DNA of 64,000 nucleotides, taken from positions 620,001 to 684,000 of the forward strand of contig NZ_VWNA01000001.1 of assembly GCF_009600605.1 (NCBI RefSeq), given 5' to 3'. The translations under genes and the position numbers were made by a program. The DNA is from Segnochrobactrum spirostomi (GTDB lineage: Bacteria; Pseudomonadota; Alphaproteobacteria; Rhizobiales; Segnochrobactraceae). Below are positions 46,994 through 55,988 of this stretch, one piece after another; the stretch's first letter is position 1; each line of letters opens with the position of its first letter. The notes beneath the pieces were generated by a model. The model ran no database searches, was not told the origin of the DNA, and worked only from the letters and a program-made list of their open reading frames with translations.

Positions 46994-49186
46994 ATGGATC
47001 GCAAGAACGACCGGGATCGCGAAAGCGGTCCGGATCGCAGCGCGTCGGGTCTCGATCGCCGTGCGTTGCTGAAGGGCGCCGCCACGACGACGGTCGCGGT
47101 GGCCGCGCCGCTCAAGGCCCTGACGCCCGCGCCGGCCGACGCGAGCGAAGCCGCCGCGCCGCAACGGACAGTGTTCCGCATCCACCCGGCGATGGGGCTC
47201 GCCCGGGTCGGCAACAGCACCGATTTCTACTTGGCCCCCGAAACCGGCGCCGGCGAGCTCGCGACGAATGGCGAGGCCCTATGGGGCGGCCTGCCGCTCG
47301 ACCCCGTGACCGGCGCCCCGCTCGACGCCCACGGCTTCCGCGACGCCGAGGGCCGCCTCAAGCGCCAAGCGACCCGCTACCGCATCTACGCCTACTCCGA
47401 CGCCGGCTGGCCCACCGGCGAAGGCGAGGAAATCGTCCTCGGCAGCACCATCGGCGGCAAGACGGTCAAGGACATCGTCTGGACCGTCCACGTCGCCAAC
47501 AAGAAGCTCAACAATTATTCCCACAATCAGGGCGCCGAAGAGGTCAACCTGAGCTTCTTCCGCGACGGCAAGACGCCGCCTATCCGCCGCCCGAAGGACG
47601 GGCCGCTCGACGACGAAAAGCGGCTCGCGACGCTGGTGATCGATCCCGGTCCTCGGGCGCTCTCGGCCCGCGGGGACGCCGGCAAGGTCGCCGCCTTCGA
47701 CATGGCGACGCCGGCGAGCGCCGTCGCGGCGGACGGCACCGTCGCGGCGCTGCCCGATTATCCGAAGAGCTTCCCCGCCGACCATTTCGCGCTCGACCTG
47801 CCGCTGCGGCCGCTCGACAGCCTCGGCGACATCCGTATCGAGGCGAAGACAGGCCGGCTGATCTTCGCGCCCGGCTTCGGCAATGCCGCAGGCATCATGG
47901 TGGACGGCAAGCCGCCCTCGCTCGAAGGCAGCCCGATCTTCATCGAGCACGACAATTGGTTCGACGACGTCTCGGACGGCCCGGTCGATGCGACGATCGT
48001 GTTCGAGGACGGCTCTGTCGAAACGGTGGTCGGGGCGTGGGCGCTCGCCGGCGCGCCCGGCTTCGCGCCGCAGATCCGCAACGTCGTCACCGTCTGGGAC
48101 GACGTCTACGACGTCTTCGTGCGCGAACTCGGCCTCGTGCCGGAACTCCATGACGGCAAGGGCTACATGCCCGGGTTCCGTCCGGTCTTCGACGAGGACA
48201 TCCGACCGTTGTTCCAGGCGGTGAAGCTGCTGCGCTGGAACATCCATCTGCCGCGTTACGCGGTGATGGCCCACGACGCCATCGGCGACATCAAGCCCGC
48301 CGACGACCCGACGGCGAAGCTGCCGAACTTCAAGTCGCTGATCCGCAACCCGTTCGTGCCCTCGCAGGACGCGGTCGGCGCGCCCTTGATGCCGCTGTCG
48401 CTCGGCGCGGCCGGCAAGCCGTTCCTGTCGATCACGCCGACGCAATATTTCATGCTGCATCAGTGGCATCGCAAGGAACTGTCGGCGACGCCCCGCAAGG
48501 CGCTCGGCACCGGGGAAAATCTCGACCGCGTGACCCTCGTGAACGGCGTCGCCGGCCGAATGAATCCGGGCCTCCAATATCCGTTCGTGATCCTCGACAC
48601 CCACCTCTTCCGACGCGATTGGCGCAAGGCGGGATGTGGTCCCTTCCGCATCAATGCGGCGAGCCTCGATTATTCCAAGGCGCGCAAGGACCACCCCTTC
48701 CTCGGCGTCGGCTACGTGCCCTTCCGCGACGCGCCGGTCGAGCCGGGCGACCTCACCAAGTTCATGGCCGTGCCGTGGCTGACCGACTTCAACCAGTGCA
48801 CCGTCCACCCGCCCTTCCCCAATCCGAACAACGACACCACGCTCTATTGGTCGTGGCCGGCGGAGCGGCCCTACATCGTCCACCCGCAGGCGCTCTCGCA
48901 CTTCGATCCGGCGAACGGCTGGACGCCGGGCGAGCAGGTCTATGCGGTGCGCGGCGCCGGCACAGAGACCCATTATCCGGCCCTCCATGGCCGCTTCCAG
49001 GTGCAGCGCGACTTCGTGCTGAACTGGTACAAGGTCGGCTTCGTGGTGCAGGCGAGCCGGCTCGATCCCGCCGCCCGTCCCGCGTCCGCCGACGATCCCT
49101 TCCTCGAAGTGGCGAGCTTCTTCGAGACCACGCCGGACCAGAAAGTCGCGGGCTGGCCGACCTACAATGTTCCGCCCGCCCCCTGA
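46994..49186 (+). CDS. LodA-like cysteine-tryptophylquinone (CTQ) amino-acid oxidase, Tat-exported
   Basis: 730 residues, the size of LodA/GoxA. The family opening 'FRIHPAMGLARVGNS' is followed by 'FYLAPETG'. LodA (lysine epsilon-oxidase) and GoxA (glycine oxidase) carry a self-derived CTQ cofactor, release ammonia and H2O2, and use the motif Asp-x3-Cys. Here Asp598-x3-Cys602 ('PWLTDFNQC') fits, with Trp619/Trp621 in 'YWSWPAERP' as the probable crosslink partner; Cys548/Trp595 is a less likely alternative. Residues 21-45 ('DRRALLKGAATTTVAVAAPL') look like a Tat signal, so export after cytoplasmic maturation is inferred. The substrate amino acid cannot be told. The flavoprotein maturase gene overlaps its 3' end by 20 bases. 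Confidence 0.85.
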   Translation: MDRKNDRDRESGPDRSASGLDRRALLKGAATTTVAVAAPLKALTPAPADASEAAAPQRTVFRIHPAMGLARVGNSTDFYLAPETGAGELATNGEALWGGLPLDPVTGAPLDAHGFRDAEGRLKRQATRYRIYAYSDAGWPTGEGEEIVLGSTIGGKTVKDIVWTVHVANKKLNNYSHNQGAEEVNLSFFRDGKTPPIRRPKDGPLDDEKRLATLVIDPGPRALSARGDAGKVAAFDMATPASAVAADGTVAALPDYPKSFPADHFALDLPLRPLDSLGDIRIEAKTGRLIFAPGFGNAAGIMVDGKPPSLEGSPIFIEHDNWFDDVSDGPVDATIVFEDGSVETVVGAWALAGAPGFAPQIRNVVTVWDDVYDVFVRELGLVPELHDGKGYMPGFRPVFDEDIRPLFQAVKLLRWNIHLPRYAVMAHDAIGDIKPADDPTAKLPNFKSLIRNPFVPSQDAVGAPLMPLSLGAAGKPFLSITPTQYFMLHQWHRKELSATPRKALGTGENLDRVTLVNGVAGRMNPGLQYPFVILDTHLFRRDWRKAGCGPFRINAASLDYSKARKDHPFLGVGYVPFRDAPVEPGDLTKFMAVPWLTDFNQCTVHPPFPNPNNDTTLYWSWPAERPYIVHPQALSHFDPANGWTPGEQVYAVRGAGTETHYPALHGRFQVQRDFVLNWYKVGFVVQASRLDPAARPASADDPFLEVASFFETTPDQKVAGWPTYNVPPAP

Positions 49187-50303
49187 TCACGGGGCCGCGC
49201 GCCGGGTCGCGATCGCCATCGTCGGGGCCGGGGTCGCGGGCTGCGCCACCGCCCTCGCTTTGCAGATGGCCGGCCTCGAGGGCGTCGTCGTGCTCGATCG
49301 CGGGGCTGAGCAGGCGTTCCGGATCGGCGAGAGCATCCCGGCGTTCGCGCTCGGCCTGCTCAAGCGGCTCGGCGCCTATGAGCGGACGGCGGCGCTCCGC
49401 CCGCTCGAGAGCTCGGGCTCGACCTCGCTCTGGGGCAAGGACGAGCCCGGTTACAACGATGCGATGTTCGATCCCGACGGGGCCGGCTGGCACCTCGACC
49501 GCGCCGCCTTCGACGCGGCGCTGCGCGACGAGGTCCGCGCCCGCGGCATCCCGGTCCTACCCGCCGGACGCCTCAAGGATATCCGGCGGTCCCATGCCGG
49601 GGGCTTCCGCCTCGCCTTCGAAGCCGGCCAGACGATCGAGACGGCCCTGCTCGTCGATGCGAGCGGGGTCGGCGCCGCCGCGCTCCGGCGGCTGCGGATC
49701 GCCCGCAATCCCGTCGACGAGCTGATGGTGCGCTATGTCGTGCTCGCCCTCGAACCGGCCGCGGTGACGGCGGCGCGGACGGTTCTCGAAGCCGTATCCT
49801 ATGGCTGGTGGTATGCGACGCGCATCCCCGGTGACCGCATGGTGGCGATGCTTGCGACCGACCGGGACGTGCTGGCGGACACCGGGCTGTCGCTCAGGAC
49901 CGCCGCGAGCCTCCGGCGCGCCTTCGAGGCGACGCGGCTCGTCGGTCCGGCGATCGCCGCCGCACGGCCGACCGGTATCGTCTCGGTCGGCGGCGCGAGC
50001 GCCCCTTCCGCAATCCTGAGCGGTGTCGCGGGGCCCGATTGGATCGCCGTCGGTGACGCGGCGTGGAGTTGCGATCCGCTCACCGCGCAGGGCATCACCA
50101 AGGCACTGATGGACGGCCTCGCCGCCGGCGCGGCGATCGCGGGCCGGCAGCGCGGCGACGCGGGGGCCTTTCCCGCCTATCAGGCGGAGGCGTTCGCCCG
50201 CTTCACCGCGAACCTCAGGCTCCGCGCGGCGCTCTACACCGCCGAGACGCGGTGGTCGGACAAGCCGTTCTGGCGCGCCCGCCGCCTTCCCGGCGCGCTC
50301 TGA
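49167..50303 (+). CDS. LodB-like FAD-dependent tryptophan-modifying enzyme
   Basis: 378-residue flavoprotein of the tryptophan halogenase/GidA-like fold. The dinucleotide motif is 'IAIVGAGVAGCATALALQMA', followed by 'GESIPAFALGLLKRLG', 'LLVDASGVGA' and the C-terminal FAD site 'WIAVGDAAWSCDPLTAQGIT'. LodB homologues hydroxylate the precursor Trp and are essential for CTQ formation in the neighbouring LodA. The ATG at 49167 lies inside the end of the LodA-like gene, a 20-base overlap that supports coupling. No signal peptide, so it acts in the cytoplasm. Confidence 0.88.
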   Translation: MFRPPPDHGAARRVAIAIVGAGVAGCATALALQMAGLEGVVVLDRGAEQAFRIGESIPAFALGLLKRLGAYERTAALRPLESSGSTSLWGKDEPGYNDAMFDPDGAGWHLDRAAFDAALRDEVRARGIPVLPAGRLKDIRRSHAGGFRLAFEAGQTIETALLVDASGVGAAALRRLRIARNPVDELMVRYVVLALEPAAVTAARTVLEAVSYGWWYATRIPGDRMVAMLATDRDVLADTGLSLRTAASLRRAFEATRLVGPAIAAARPTGIVSVGGASAPSAILSGVAGPDWIAVGDAAWSCDPLTAQGITKALMDGLAAGAAIAGRQRGDAGAFPAYQAEAFARFTANLRLRAALYTAETRWSDKPFWRARRLPGAL

Positions 50304-50317
50304 GCAGCGCCTGGCGG

Positions 50318-50353
50318 AAAAAGAAACAGCCGGCCGCGGCGAGCGGCCGGCTG
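50318..50353 (-). terminator. Rho-independent terminator of ndk
   Basis: CAGCCGGCCGC and GCGGCCGGCTG form a perfect 11-bp stem with a 5-base loop. On the minus strand it is followed by TTTCTTTTT (A-rich tract 50318-50326). It also lies just after the rightward LodB-like gene. Confidence 0.85.
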
Positions 50354-50381
50354 CAAAATGCGGTCAGCGATCAAGTGTCGA

Positions 50382-50804
50382 TCAGCCGACGATCTCGCTC
50401 GTCGCGAAGAAGAAGGCGATCTCCTGGGCGGCGGTCTCCGGCGCGTCCGAGCCGTGCACCGAGTTCTCGCCGATCGACACGGCGAAGTCCTTGCGGATGG
50501 TGCCCTCGGCCGCCTGGGCCGGGTTGGTGGCGCCCATCACTTCGCGGTTCTTCAGGATGGCGTTCTCGCCTTCCAGAACCTGCACGACCACCGGGCCGGA
50601 GGTCATCGTCTCGACGAGCTCGCCGAAGAACGGACGCTCGCGGTGCACGCCGTAGAACGCCTCGGCCTGGGCCTTGGTGATCTGGATGCGCTTCTGGGCG
50701 ACGACCTTGAGGCCGGCCGATTCCAGACGGTCGACGATCTTTCCGGTGATGTTGCGCTTGGTCGCGTCCGGCTTGATCATCGAAAAGGTACGTTCGATCG
50801 CCAT
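50382..50804 (-). CDS. ndk: Nucleoside diphosphate kinase
   Basis: 140-residue enzyme that balances NTP and dNTP pools by a ping-pong phosphohistidine mechanism. The catalytic His117 is in '[14 protein letters not shown]'. '[15 protein letters not shown]' and '[18 protein letters not shown]' are diagnostic. Length is normal. It has its own strong terminator and stands alone. Confidence 0.97.
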   Translation of the reverse strand: MAIERTFSMIKPDATKRNITGKIVDRLESAGLKVVAQKRIQITKAQAEAFYGVHRERPFFGELVETMTSGPVVVQVLEGENAILKNREVMGATNPAQAAEGTIRKDFAVSIGENSVHGSDAPETAAQEIAFFFATSEIVG

Positions 50805-50924
50805 CGTGGTCTCCGTCGGATCTTGGCTATATTGGGTGCGAATTCGAGGTGGCGGACGTATAGCCCGGCGCCTCCGTGCACGGCAAGCCGCAGAATGCCG
50901 TCCGCACCGCCGATCCGTCCGCCG

Positions 50925-52187
50925 TCACGCCCGATCGCGATCCGGATGATGGAACAGGAGCACGACGGCGACCGACGACAGCGCCAGCGCGGCCATCAAG
51001 AGGAAGCAGTCCTCGAACGAGCCGCGTAGGCCGAGCACCCAGCCGGTGATGGCGGGTGCCGCGAAGCCGGCGAGCGCGAAGGCGAATTCCATGATGCCGA
51101 ACGCCGAGGCGGCGCGCCCCGGCGTCACGTCGAGATTGGTCGCCGCATAGGCCGCGTTGCCGCCCATCGAGGCGGCGACCGCCACGGTGATCGCCCCGAT
51201 CGCCACGCCGAGATCGTGGGTGAAGGCGACCGGCACGACGGCGAGCGCAGTGACGAGCTGCGTCGCGACGATGATGTAGGATCGCGCCACCCGCAGCCGG
51301 CCCGTCGCCTGGAGCAGATAATCGGAGAGCCGCCCGACCGCGATGAGGGCGACGGCCGCCGCCGCCCAGGGCAGCACGGTGAAGAGGCCGACCGCCTTGA
51401 TGTCGAGGCCGTAGGCTTCGACGAGATAGCTCGGCAGCCACGACATGAAGAAGAACAGGAAATAGCCGAAGACGAAGAACGCCCAATCGTTGGCGAGCAG
51501 CGTCGGGTTGCGCAAAAGCGCGCCGATATCGGCGAGGCGCAGCGGCCCGTGGCGGCTCGGCCGCGACGGGCCCTCGCCTTTGATGCGGGCGAGTTCGGCG
51601 GCATCGACGCGGCCGGATTTCGCCGGATCGTCGCGGAAGCACAGCCACCACAGCGGCACCCAGGCGATCGACAGCAAGAACAGTGCGACGAACGCGCCGC
51701 GCCAGCCGAACCAGACGAGCAGCGTGCTCGCGATCGGTCCGCCGATGGCGAGCGCGATCGGCACCGCCACCAGGGCGCCGCCGAGGGCGGTCGCCCGCTC
51801 CCGCGGCGCGAGCCAGACATTGATCGCGCCGCTCATCGCCGGGAAGTTGGGGCCCTCCGCGACGCCGAGCAGAGTGCGGGCGAGATAGAACGACATCACG
51901 CCGGAGGCGAGCGCCGTCGCGCCGATGCTGAGGCTCCACAGCGCGACCGCGACGGTGAGCACCAACCGCGCGCCGTAGCGATCGACGGCGAAACCGCCGA
52001 ACAGGGTCGTCACCGCGTAGCCGAGTCCGAAGGCGCCGAGGATCGTGCCGACGTCTCCGGGCGAAAGCCCCAGTTCCCGCTTGATCGCGGGGATCGCATA
52101 GGCGATGGCGGAGCGGTCCACATAGTTCGCCACCGTGACGGCGAACAAGAGGAACACCACGAACCAACGATATCGCGTCGCAGCCAT
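50925..52187 (-). CDS. MFS transporter, anion:cation symporter-like family
   Basis: 420-residue, 12-helix major facilitator. 'VTVANYVDRSAIAYAIPAI', 'FGGFAVDRYGAR' (the A-like motif between helices 2 and 3) and 'LLGVAEGPNFPAMSGAINVW' are typical of the ACS branch (hexuronate, glucarate, sugar-acid or phthalate transporters). The substrate is unknown. The start is ATG 52187 ('MAATRYRWF'); a much longer frame upstream overlaps the divergent DinB gene and is not coding. No catabolic genes adjoin it. Confidence 0.9.
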   Translation of the reverse strand: MAATRYRWFVVFLLFAVTVANYVDRSAIAYAIPAIKRELGLSPGDVGTILGAFGLGYAVTTLFGGFAVDRYGARLVLTVAVALWSLSIGATALASGVMSFYLARTLLGVAEGPNFPAMSGAINVWLAPRERATALGGALVAVPIALAIGGPIASTLLVWFGWRGAFVALFLLSIAWVPLWWLCFRDDPAKSGRVDAAELARIKGEGPSRPSRHGPLRLADIGALLRNPTLLANDWAFFVFGYFLFFFMSWLPSYLVEAYGLDIKAVGLFTVLPWAAAAVALIAVGRLSDYLLQATGRLRVARSYIIVATQLVTALAVVPVAFTHDLGVAIGAITVAVAASMGGNAAYAATNLDVTPGRAASAFGIMEFAFALAGFAAPAITGWVLGLRGSFEDCFLLMAALALSSVAVVLLFHHPDRDRA

Positions 52188-52283
52188 CGCTCGTTCCGAT
52201 CTGATCCGGGAACCGAGCCGCCTGCGTAGCCCAACCCGCGCGCATCTCCAAGGGCGCGCAAATCTCCGAGGGAGAGAACGGCC

Positions 52284-52811
52284 GTGCTCGAGACCTTCGC
52301 CCTTCTCGCCGACTACAACGCCTGGGCCAACGGCCGCCTGTACGAGGCCGTCGCGGCCCTGAGCGAGGCCGATTACCGGGCCGACCACGGCGCCTTCTTC
52401 CGCTCGCTCGAAGGTACCCTCAACCATCTCGTCGTCACCGACCGGGTCTGGCTCGCCCGCTTCCAAGGCGAGCAGGGTCCGCGCGATCCGCTCGATGCGA
52501 TCGTCTGCCCGACCTTCGAGGCCTTGCGCGCGGCGCGCGCGGTCGAAGACGCGCGGCTCATCGCGTTCGTCGCCGGGCTCGATGCCGACACGATCGCGGC
52601 GACGATCCGCTACCGCACCCTCTCGACGCCCATGATCATCGAGCAGCGGCTCGGCGATACCATCGCCCACCTCTTCAACCACCAGACCCACCACCGCGGC
52701 CAGGCGCACGCGCTGCTCACCCGGATCACCGGCGAGGCGCCGTCGCTCGATCTCCTGGTGTTCCAGCGGCTGACGGGCCGCGGGGTCCGCGTCGAGCCGG
52801 TCCCGGCATGA
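52284..52811 (+). CDS. DinB family protein
   Basis: 175-residue four-helix DinB/YfiT-like protein. The metal-binding histidine triad is His48 ('LNHLVVTDRVW'), His133 and His137 ('LFNHQTHHRGQAHAL'), with the opening 'FALLADYNAWANGRLYEAVA'. DinB-type proteins include thiol-S-transferases (bacillithiol, mycothiol) and many uncharacterised members. The start is a GTG at 52284 after GAGGGAGAGA. Its stop overlaps the GNAT start by four bases, so the two are co-translated. Confidence 0.88.
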   Translation: MLETFALLADYNAWANGRLYEAVAALSEADYRADHGAFFRSLEGTLNHLVVTDRVWLARFQGEQGPRDPLDAIVCPTFEALRAARAVEDARLIAFVAGLDADTIAATIRYRTLSTPMIIEQRLGDTIAHLFNHQTHHRGQAHALLTRITGEAPSLDLLVFQRLTGRGVRVEPVPA

Positions 52812-53272
52812 GCGCCGCCGACGGCCCCCTCGCCATCCGACCGGCGACCGAAGCCGACGTGCCAGCCGCGAAGGCGCTGGTGGAACGTGCCTATGCCGTT
52901 CATCTCGGCGTGGTCGACAAGCCGCCGGCGCCGCTGTTCGACGATTATGCCGCCCATCAGGCGGCCGGGCACCTGTTCGTCGCCGGGAGCGGCGGGACGA
53001 TCGCAGGCCTCGTCGTGCTGATCGACGCGGCCGATCACCTTCTGTTGGACAACGTCGCCGTGGACCCCGCCACCCAGGGCCGCGGCGTCGGCCGCGCCCT
53101 CATCGCCTTCGCCGAGGCCGCGGCGCGGGCGCGGGGCCACCACGAGGTGCGGCTCTATACCCAGGAGAAGATGGCCGCGAACATCGCCCTCTACCGTCGC
53201 CTCGGCTTCGTCGAGACCCATCGGGCGGTTCAGGACGGCTTCCCGCGGGTGTTCATGACGAAGCGCCTCTGA
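52808..53272 (+). CDS. GNAT family N-acetyltransferase
   Basis: 154-residue acetyltransferase. Acetyl-CoA-binding motif A is 'LLLDNVAVDPATQGRGVGRA', with 'AANIALYRRLGFVETHR' as motif B. Close to the family of small-molecule or antibiotic GNATs; the acceptor is unknown. Coupled to the DinB-family gene by ATGA overlap, which hints at a shared detoxification or metabolite-modification role. Confidence 0.9.
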   Translation: MSAADGPLAIRPATEADVPAAKALVERAYAVHLGVVDKPPAPLFDDYAAHQAAGHLFVAGSGGTIAGLVVLIDAADHLLLDNVAVDPATQGRGVGRALIAFAEAAARARGHHEVRLYTQEKMAANIALYRRLGFVETHRAVQDGFPRVFMTKRL

Positions 53273-53386
53273 GTACGGCGCGGGGCAGCGGCCCGGTCTT
53301 GGGTTCCGGCCGAACGGTCGACCGGCTATCGTCCGACCCGCCGGGGGCTGATCGGCCGCGTCCCGGATTGTTGGAGACGAGATCCG

Positions 53387-53869
53387 ATGAGCGCCATCAC
53401 CCGCTACCCCTTCCCCGAGAGCAATCACGGCCAGGGGCCGCAATCGGGCGATTCCCGGCTGAAATCCGGCGGGGCGCTGCCCTTCCTGCTCGCCGCCGGG
53501 GTGCGGCAGGGCACCGAGTTGATCGTGTTCAGCGGCCATACGCCGCCGGTGATCGATGCCGCGGCCCCCGCCGACAGCATCGCGGCGTTCGGCGACACCT
53601 ACACCCAGACCGTCGGGGCGCTGCGCGAGCTCGGCGCATCGCTGGCCTCGCTCGGGCTCGGCTTCGGCCATCTGGTGCAGTTGCGCGCCCTTCTGGTGGG
53701 CGATCCGGCGCTCGGCGGGCGGATGGACAGCGAGGGCTTCTCCCGCGCCTATGCCGAGGTCTTCGGAACGGCGGACAACCCTCATCTCGTCGCGCGCACC
53801 CGCTGCCAAGTGGTCGGGTTGGTGAACCCCGGCTGGCTGGTCGAGCTCGAAGCCGTCGCCGCCCGCTAG
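53387..53869 (+). CDS. RidA/YjgF-like protein
   Basis: 160-residue protein of the YjgF/YER057c/UK114 superfamily. 'ELIVFSGHTPPVID', 'QTVGALRELGASLASLG' and the end 'HLVARTRCQVVGLVNPGWLV' match the fold; the Arg of 'ARTRC' is at the position that contacts the carboxylate in RidA deaminases. It is longer at the N-terminus than classic RidA (~130). Deamination of reactive enamine/imine intermediates is the typical role. It follows the GNAT gene by 114 bases, possibly in one unit. Confidence 0.82.
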   Translation: MSAITRYPFPESNHGQGPQSGDSRLKSGGALPFLLAAGVRQGTELIVFSGHTPPVIDAAAPADSIAAFGDTYTQTVGALRELGASLASLGLGFGHLVQLRALLVGDPALGGRMDSEGFSRAYAEVFGTADNPHLVARTRCQVVGLVNPGWLVELEAVAAR

Positions 53870-53893
53870 GCCGAGCTTGTCCGCGGCAACGGC

Positions 53894-55735
53894 TCAACGC
53901 AGCGTCTCGTCCACCTTGCGGGCGAGTTCCTCGAGCGTGAACGGCTTCTGGAGCAGAGCCGTGCCGCGATCGAGCACGCCGTTGTGGACGACGGCGTTGC
54001 GCGTATAGCCGGTCGTGTAGAGCACCTTGAGCGAGGGTTTGAGCGCCAGCGCCGCCTCGGCAAGCTGGCGCCCGTTCATCTCCGGCATGACGACATCGGT
54101 CATGAGCAGATCGATGTCGGGCTCGACCTCGAGCCGGCGCAGCGCCTCCCGGGCGCCCCCGGCAGCGATCACCGTGTAGCCGAGCTCCCGCAAGGCCTCG
54201 CTCGTCGAGGCGAGCACGGCCGGCTCGTCCTCGGCCACCAGGATCCGCTGACCGCTGCCCTTGGCGGGAACGGTGCTGTCCGCCGGCGTGCCGCCCCACA
54301 GATCCGCCTCCTCGCTGGTGTGGCGCGGCAGATAGATCTTCACCGAGGTGCCGTGACCGACCTCGGAATAGACTTTCACGTGACCCGACGATTGCTTGAC
54401 GAAGCCAAACACCTGGCTGAGCCCGAGCCCGGTCCCCTCCCCGACCCCCTTCGTCGTGAAGAACGGCTCGAACACCTTGTCGATGATGTCGGGCGGGATG
54501 CCGGTGCCGGTATCGGTCACGGAGACCATGACATATTGGCCGGCGGCGACCTCGTCGTGTGCCCGCGCATAGGCCTCGTCGAGGAAGGCATTTGCCGTCT
54601 CGATGGTGAGGCGCCCCCCGCCCGGCATGGCGTCGCGCGCGTTCACCGCGAGATTGAGCAGCGCGTTTTCGAGCTGCGCCGGGTCGGCGAAGGTGCGCCA
54701 CAAGCCGCCGCCCTGCACGATCTCGATCGAGACCGGCTCCGAGATCGCCCGGCGCAGGAGATCGGACATGCCGCCGACGAGCCGGTTGACGTCGAGCACC
54801 TTGGGCTCGAGCGGCTGACGGCGGGAATACGCGAGCAGGCGGGCCGTGAGCGTCGCGGCACGCCGGGCACCGTCCATGGCGTTGTCGATCGCCTGATCCG
54901 CAGCTGAGAGCGCATTGCCCGCGATCCGCCTTTTGGCGATCCCCAGAAAGCCGATCACGATCGCCAGCATGTTGTTGAAATCGTGGGCGATGCCCCCGGT
55001 GAGCTGGCCCAGCGTCTCGAGCCGCTGCAATTGCCGCACCTGCGCCTCGGCGGCAGCGCGCTCGCGCGCCTCGGTCACGAGATCGAGGTTCGCCTTCTGC
55101 AACGCAATCATGCGCTCGCGGACGTCGCGAATATAGACATAGGCGAGCGCGCAGATCAGCAGCCCCACGAGCACCATGCCGATCTGGAGGATGGTGACGA
55201 GTCGATCGGCGCGCACAGCCCGCTCGGCGAGCAGTTGGTCTTCCTCCGCCCGCATCGCCGCGAGCGAGGCGGCGATCTCCTGGAGGGTATCCTGGTTGGC
55301 CGGGCTCGAGAACACCTCGCCGGCGGCGCCGCGCTGGTCGGATTTGATGAGCCCGACGATCTTCTCCGCATTGCCGAGGCTCGTGGCGATGGCGGGCTTC
55401 AGCGTGGCGAGCGTGGCGCGCTGGCGAGGATTGTCGGCGGTGAGCTTTTCGAGTTCGTCGAGGCCAGTCGGGATGCGCGCCGCCGCGCTGCGATAGCGGC
55501 TCTCCTCGTCGGGATCGCGGCGGATGATGAAGCCGCGGCGCGCCGATTCCGCATCGAGAAGGAGCACCTTGAGCTCCGAGAGGTGGTTCTGCACCTCGAT
55601 GGTGTGACGCACCCAATGCACGGTCGTGCGCTGTTCGACGGAGAGCCACAAGCCGGACCCGACGAGAAGCAGCAAGAGGATGAGGGCGGCGATCCGCGGA
55701 AAACGCGAACCGGTGGGACGACCGGAAAGAGGCAT
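53894..55735 (-). CDS. Hybrid sensor histidine kinase with CHASE3 domain
   Basis: 613 residues. The order is: transmembrane helix ~14-32 ('IAALILLLLLVGSGLWL'), periplasmic CHASE3 domain ~35-180, second helix ~182-202, HisKA with His251 ('LTGGIAHDFNNMLAI'), HATPase_c with N box 'NLAVNARDAMPGGG', G1 'VTDTGTGIP' and G2 'GTGLGLSQVFGF', then a receiver domain with Asp547 ('LLMTDVVMPEMNG') and Lys597 ('LLQKPFT'). The signal is unknown. There is no adjacent response regulator, so phosphotransfer to an unlinked partner is expected. The start is ATG 55735; the frame continues open upstream to 56011 without homology. Confidence 0.92.
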   Translation of the reverse strand: MPLSGRPTGSRFPRIAALILLLLLVGSGLWLSVEQRTTVHWVRHTIEVQNHLSELKVLLLDAESARRGFIIRRDPDEESRYRSAAARIPTGLDELEKLTADNPRQRATLATLKPAIATSLGNAEKIVGLIKSDQRGAAGEVFSSPANQDTLQEIAASLAAMRAEEDQLLAERAVRADRLVTILQIGMVLVGLLICALAYVYIRDVRERMIALQKANLDLVTEARERAAAEAQVRQLQRLETLGQLTGGIAHDFNNMLAIVIGFLGIAKRRIAGNALSAADQAIDNAMDGARRAATLTARLLAYSRRQPLEPKVLDVNRLVGGMSDLLRRAISEPVSIEIVQGGGLWRTFADPAQLENALLNLAVNARDAMPGGGRLTIETANAFLDEAYARAHDEVAAGQYVMVSVTDTGTGIPPDIIDKVFEPFFTTKGVGEGTGLGLSQVFGFVKQSSGHVKVYSEVGHGTSVKIYLPRHTSEEADLWGGTPADSTVPAKGSGQRILVAEDEPAVLASTSEALRELGYTVIAAGGAREALRRLEVEPDIDLLMTDVVMPEMNGRQLAEAALALKPSLKVLYTTGYTRNAVVHNGVLDRGTALLQKPFTLEELARKVDETLR

Positions 55736-55988
55736 CGTTCTCCAAGGCGCGCTGCGCGACGAACCGGACCTTTGCTGGCCGATCGCCCAGCCGGTGTCAT
55801 AGAATGATCGCGCGCGAGGCGTCCATGGCCAGCGCCGGGAAAGGAATGCTAAAGGTCCGCAAGTCAACGAGTTTTGACCGAAGGGCAGCGATCCGAGGGG
55901 CGTGCCCGCGCATCGCCGCACCGAGGCGTGGCGGCGAACCGCGCACGGCGCTTGCCCCGGAGGCGACGAGACGGCATTTATCGCCGCC

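Noticed and set aside
46994-49186. Cys548/Trp595 as the CTQ pair of the LodA-like protein
   Set aside because: The family motif is Asp four residues before the Cys; Cys548 has Arg there, whereas Cys602 has Asp598. Kept only as an alternative.
52188-52709. N-terminal extension of the MFS transporter to a frame start at 52709
   Set aside because: The extension is antisense to the DinB-family gene, is polar and Arg-rich, and the true transporter N-terminus begins at 52187.
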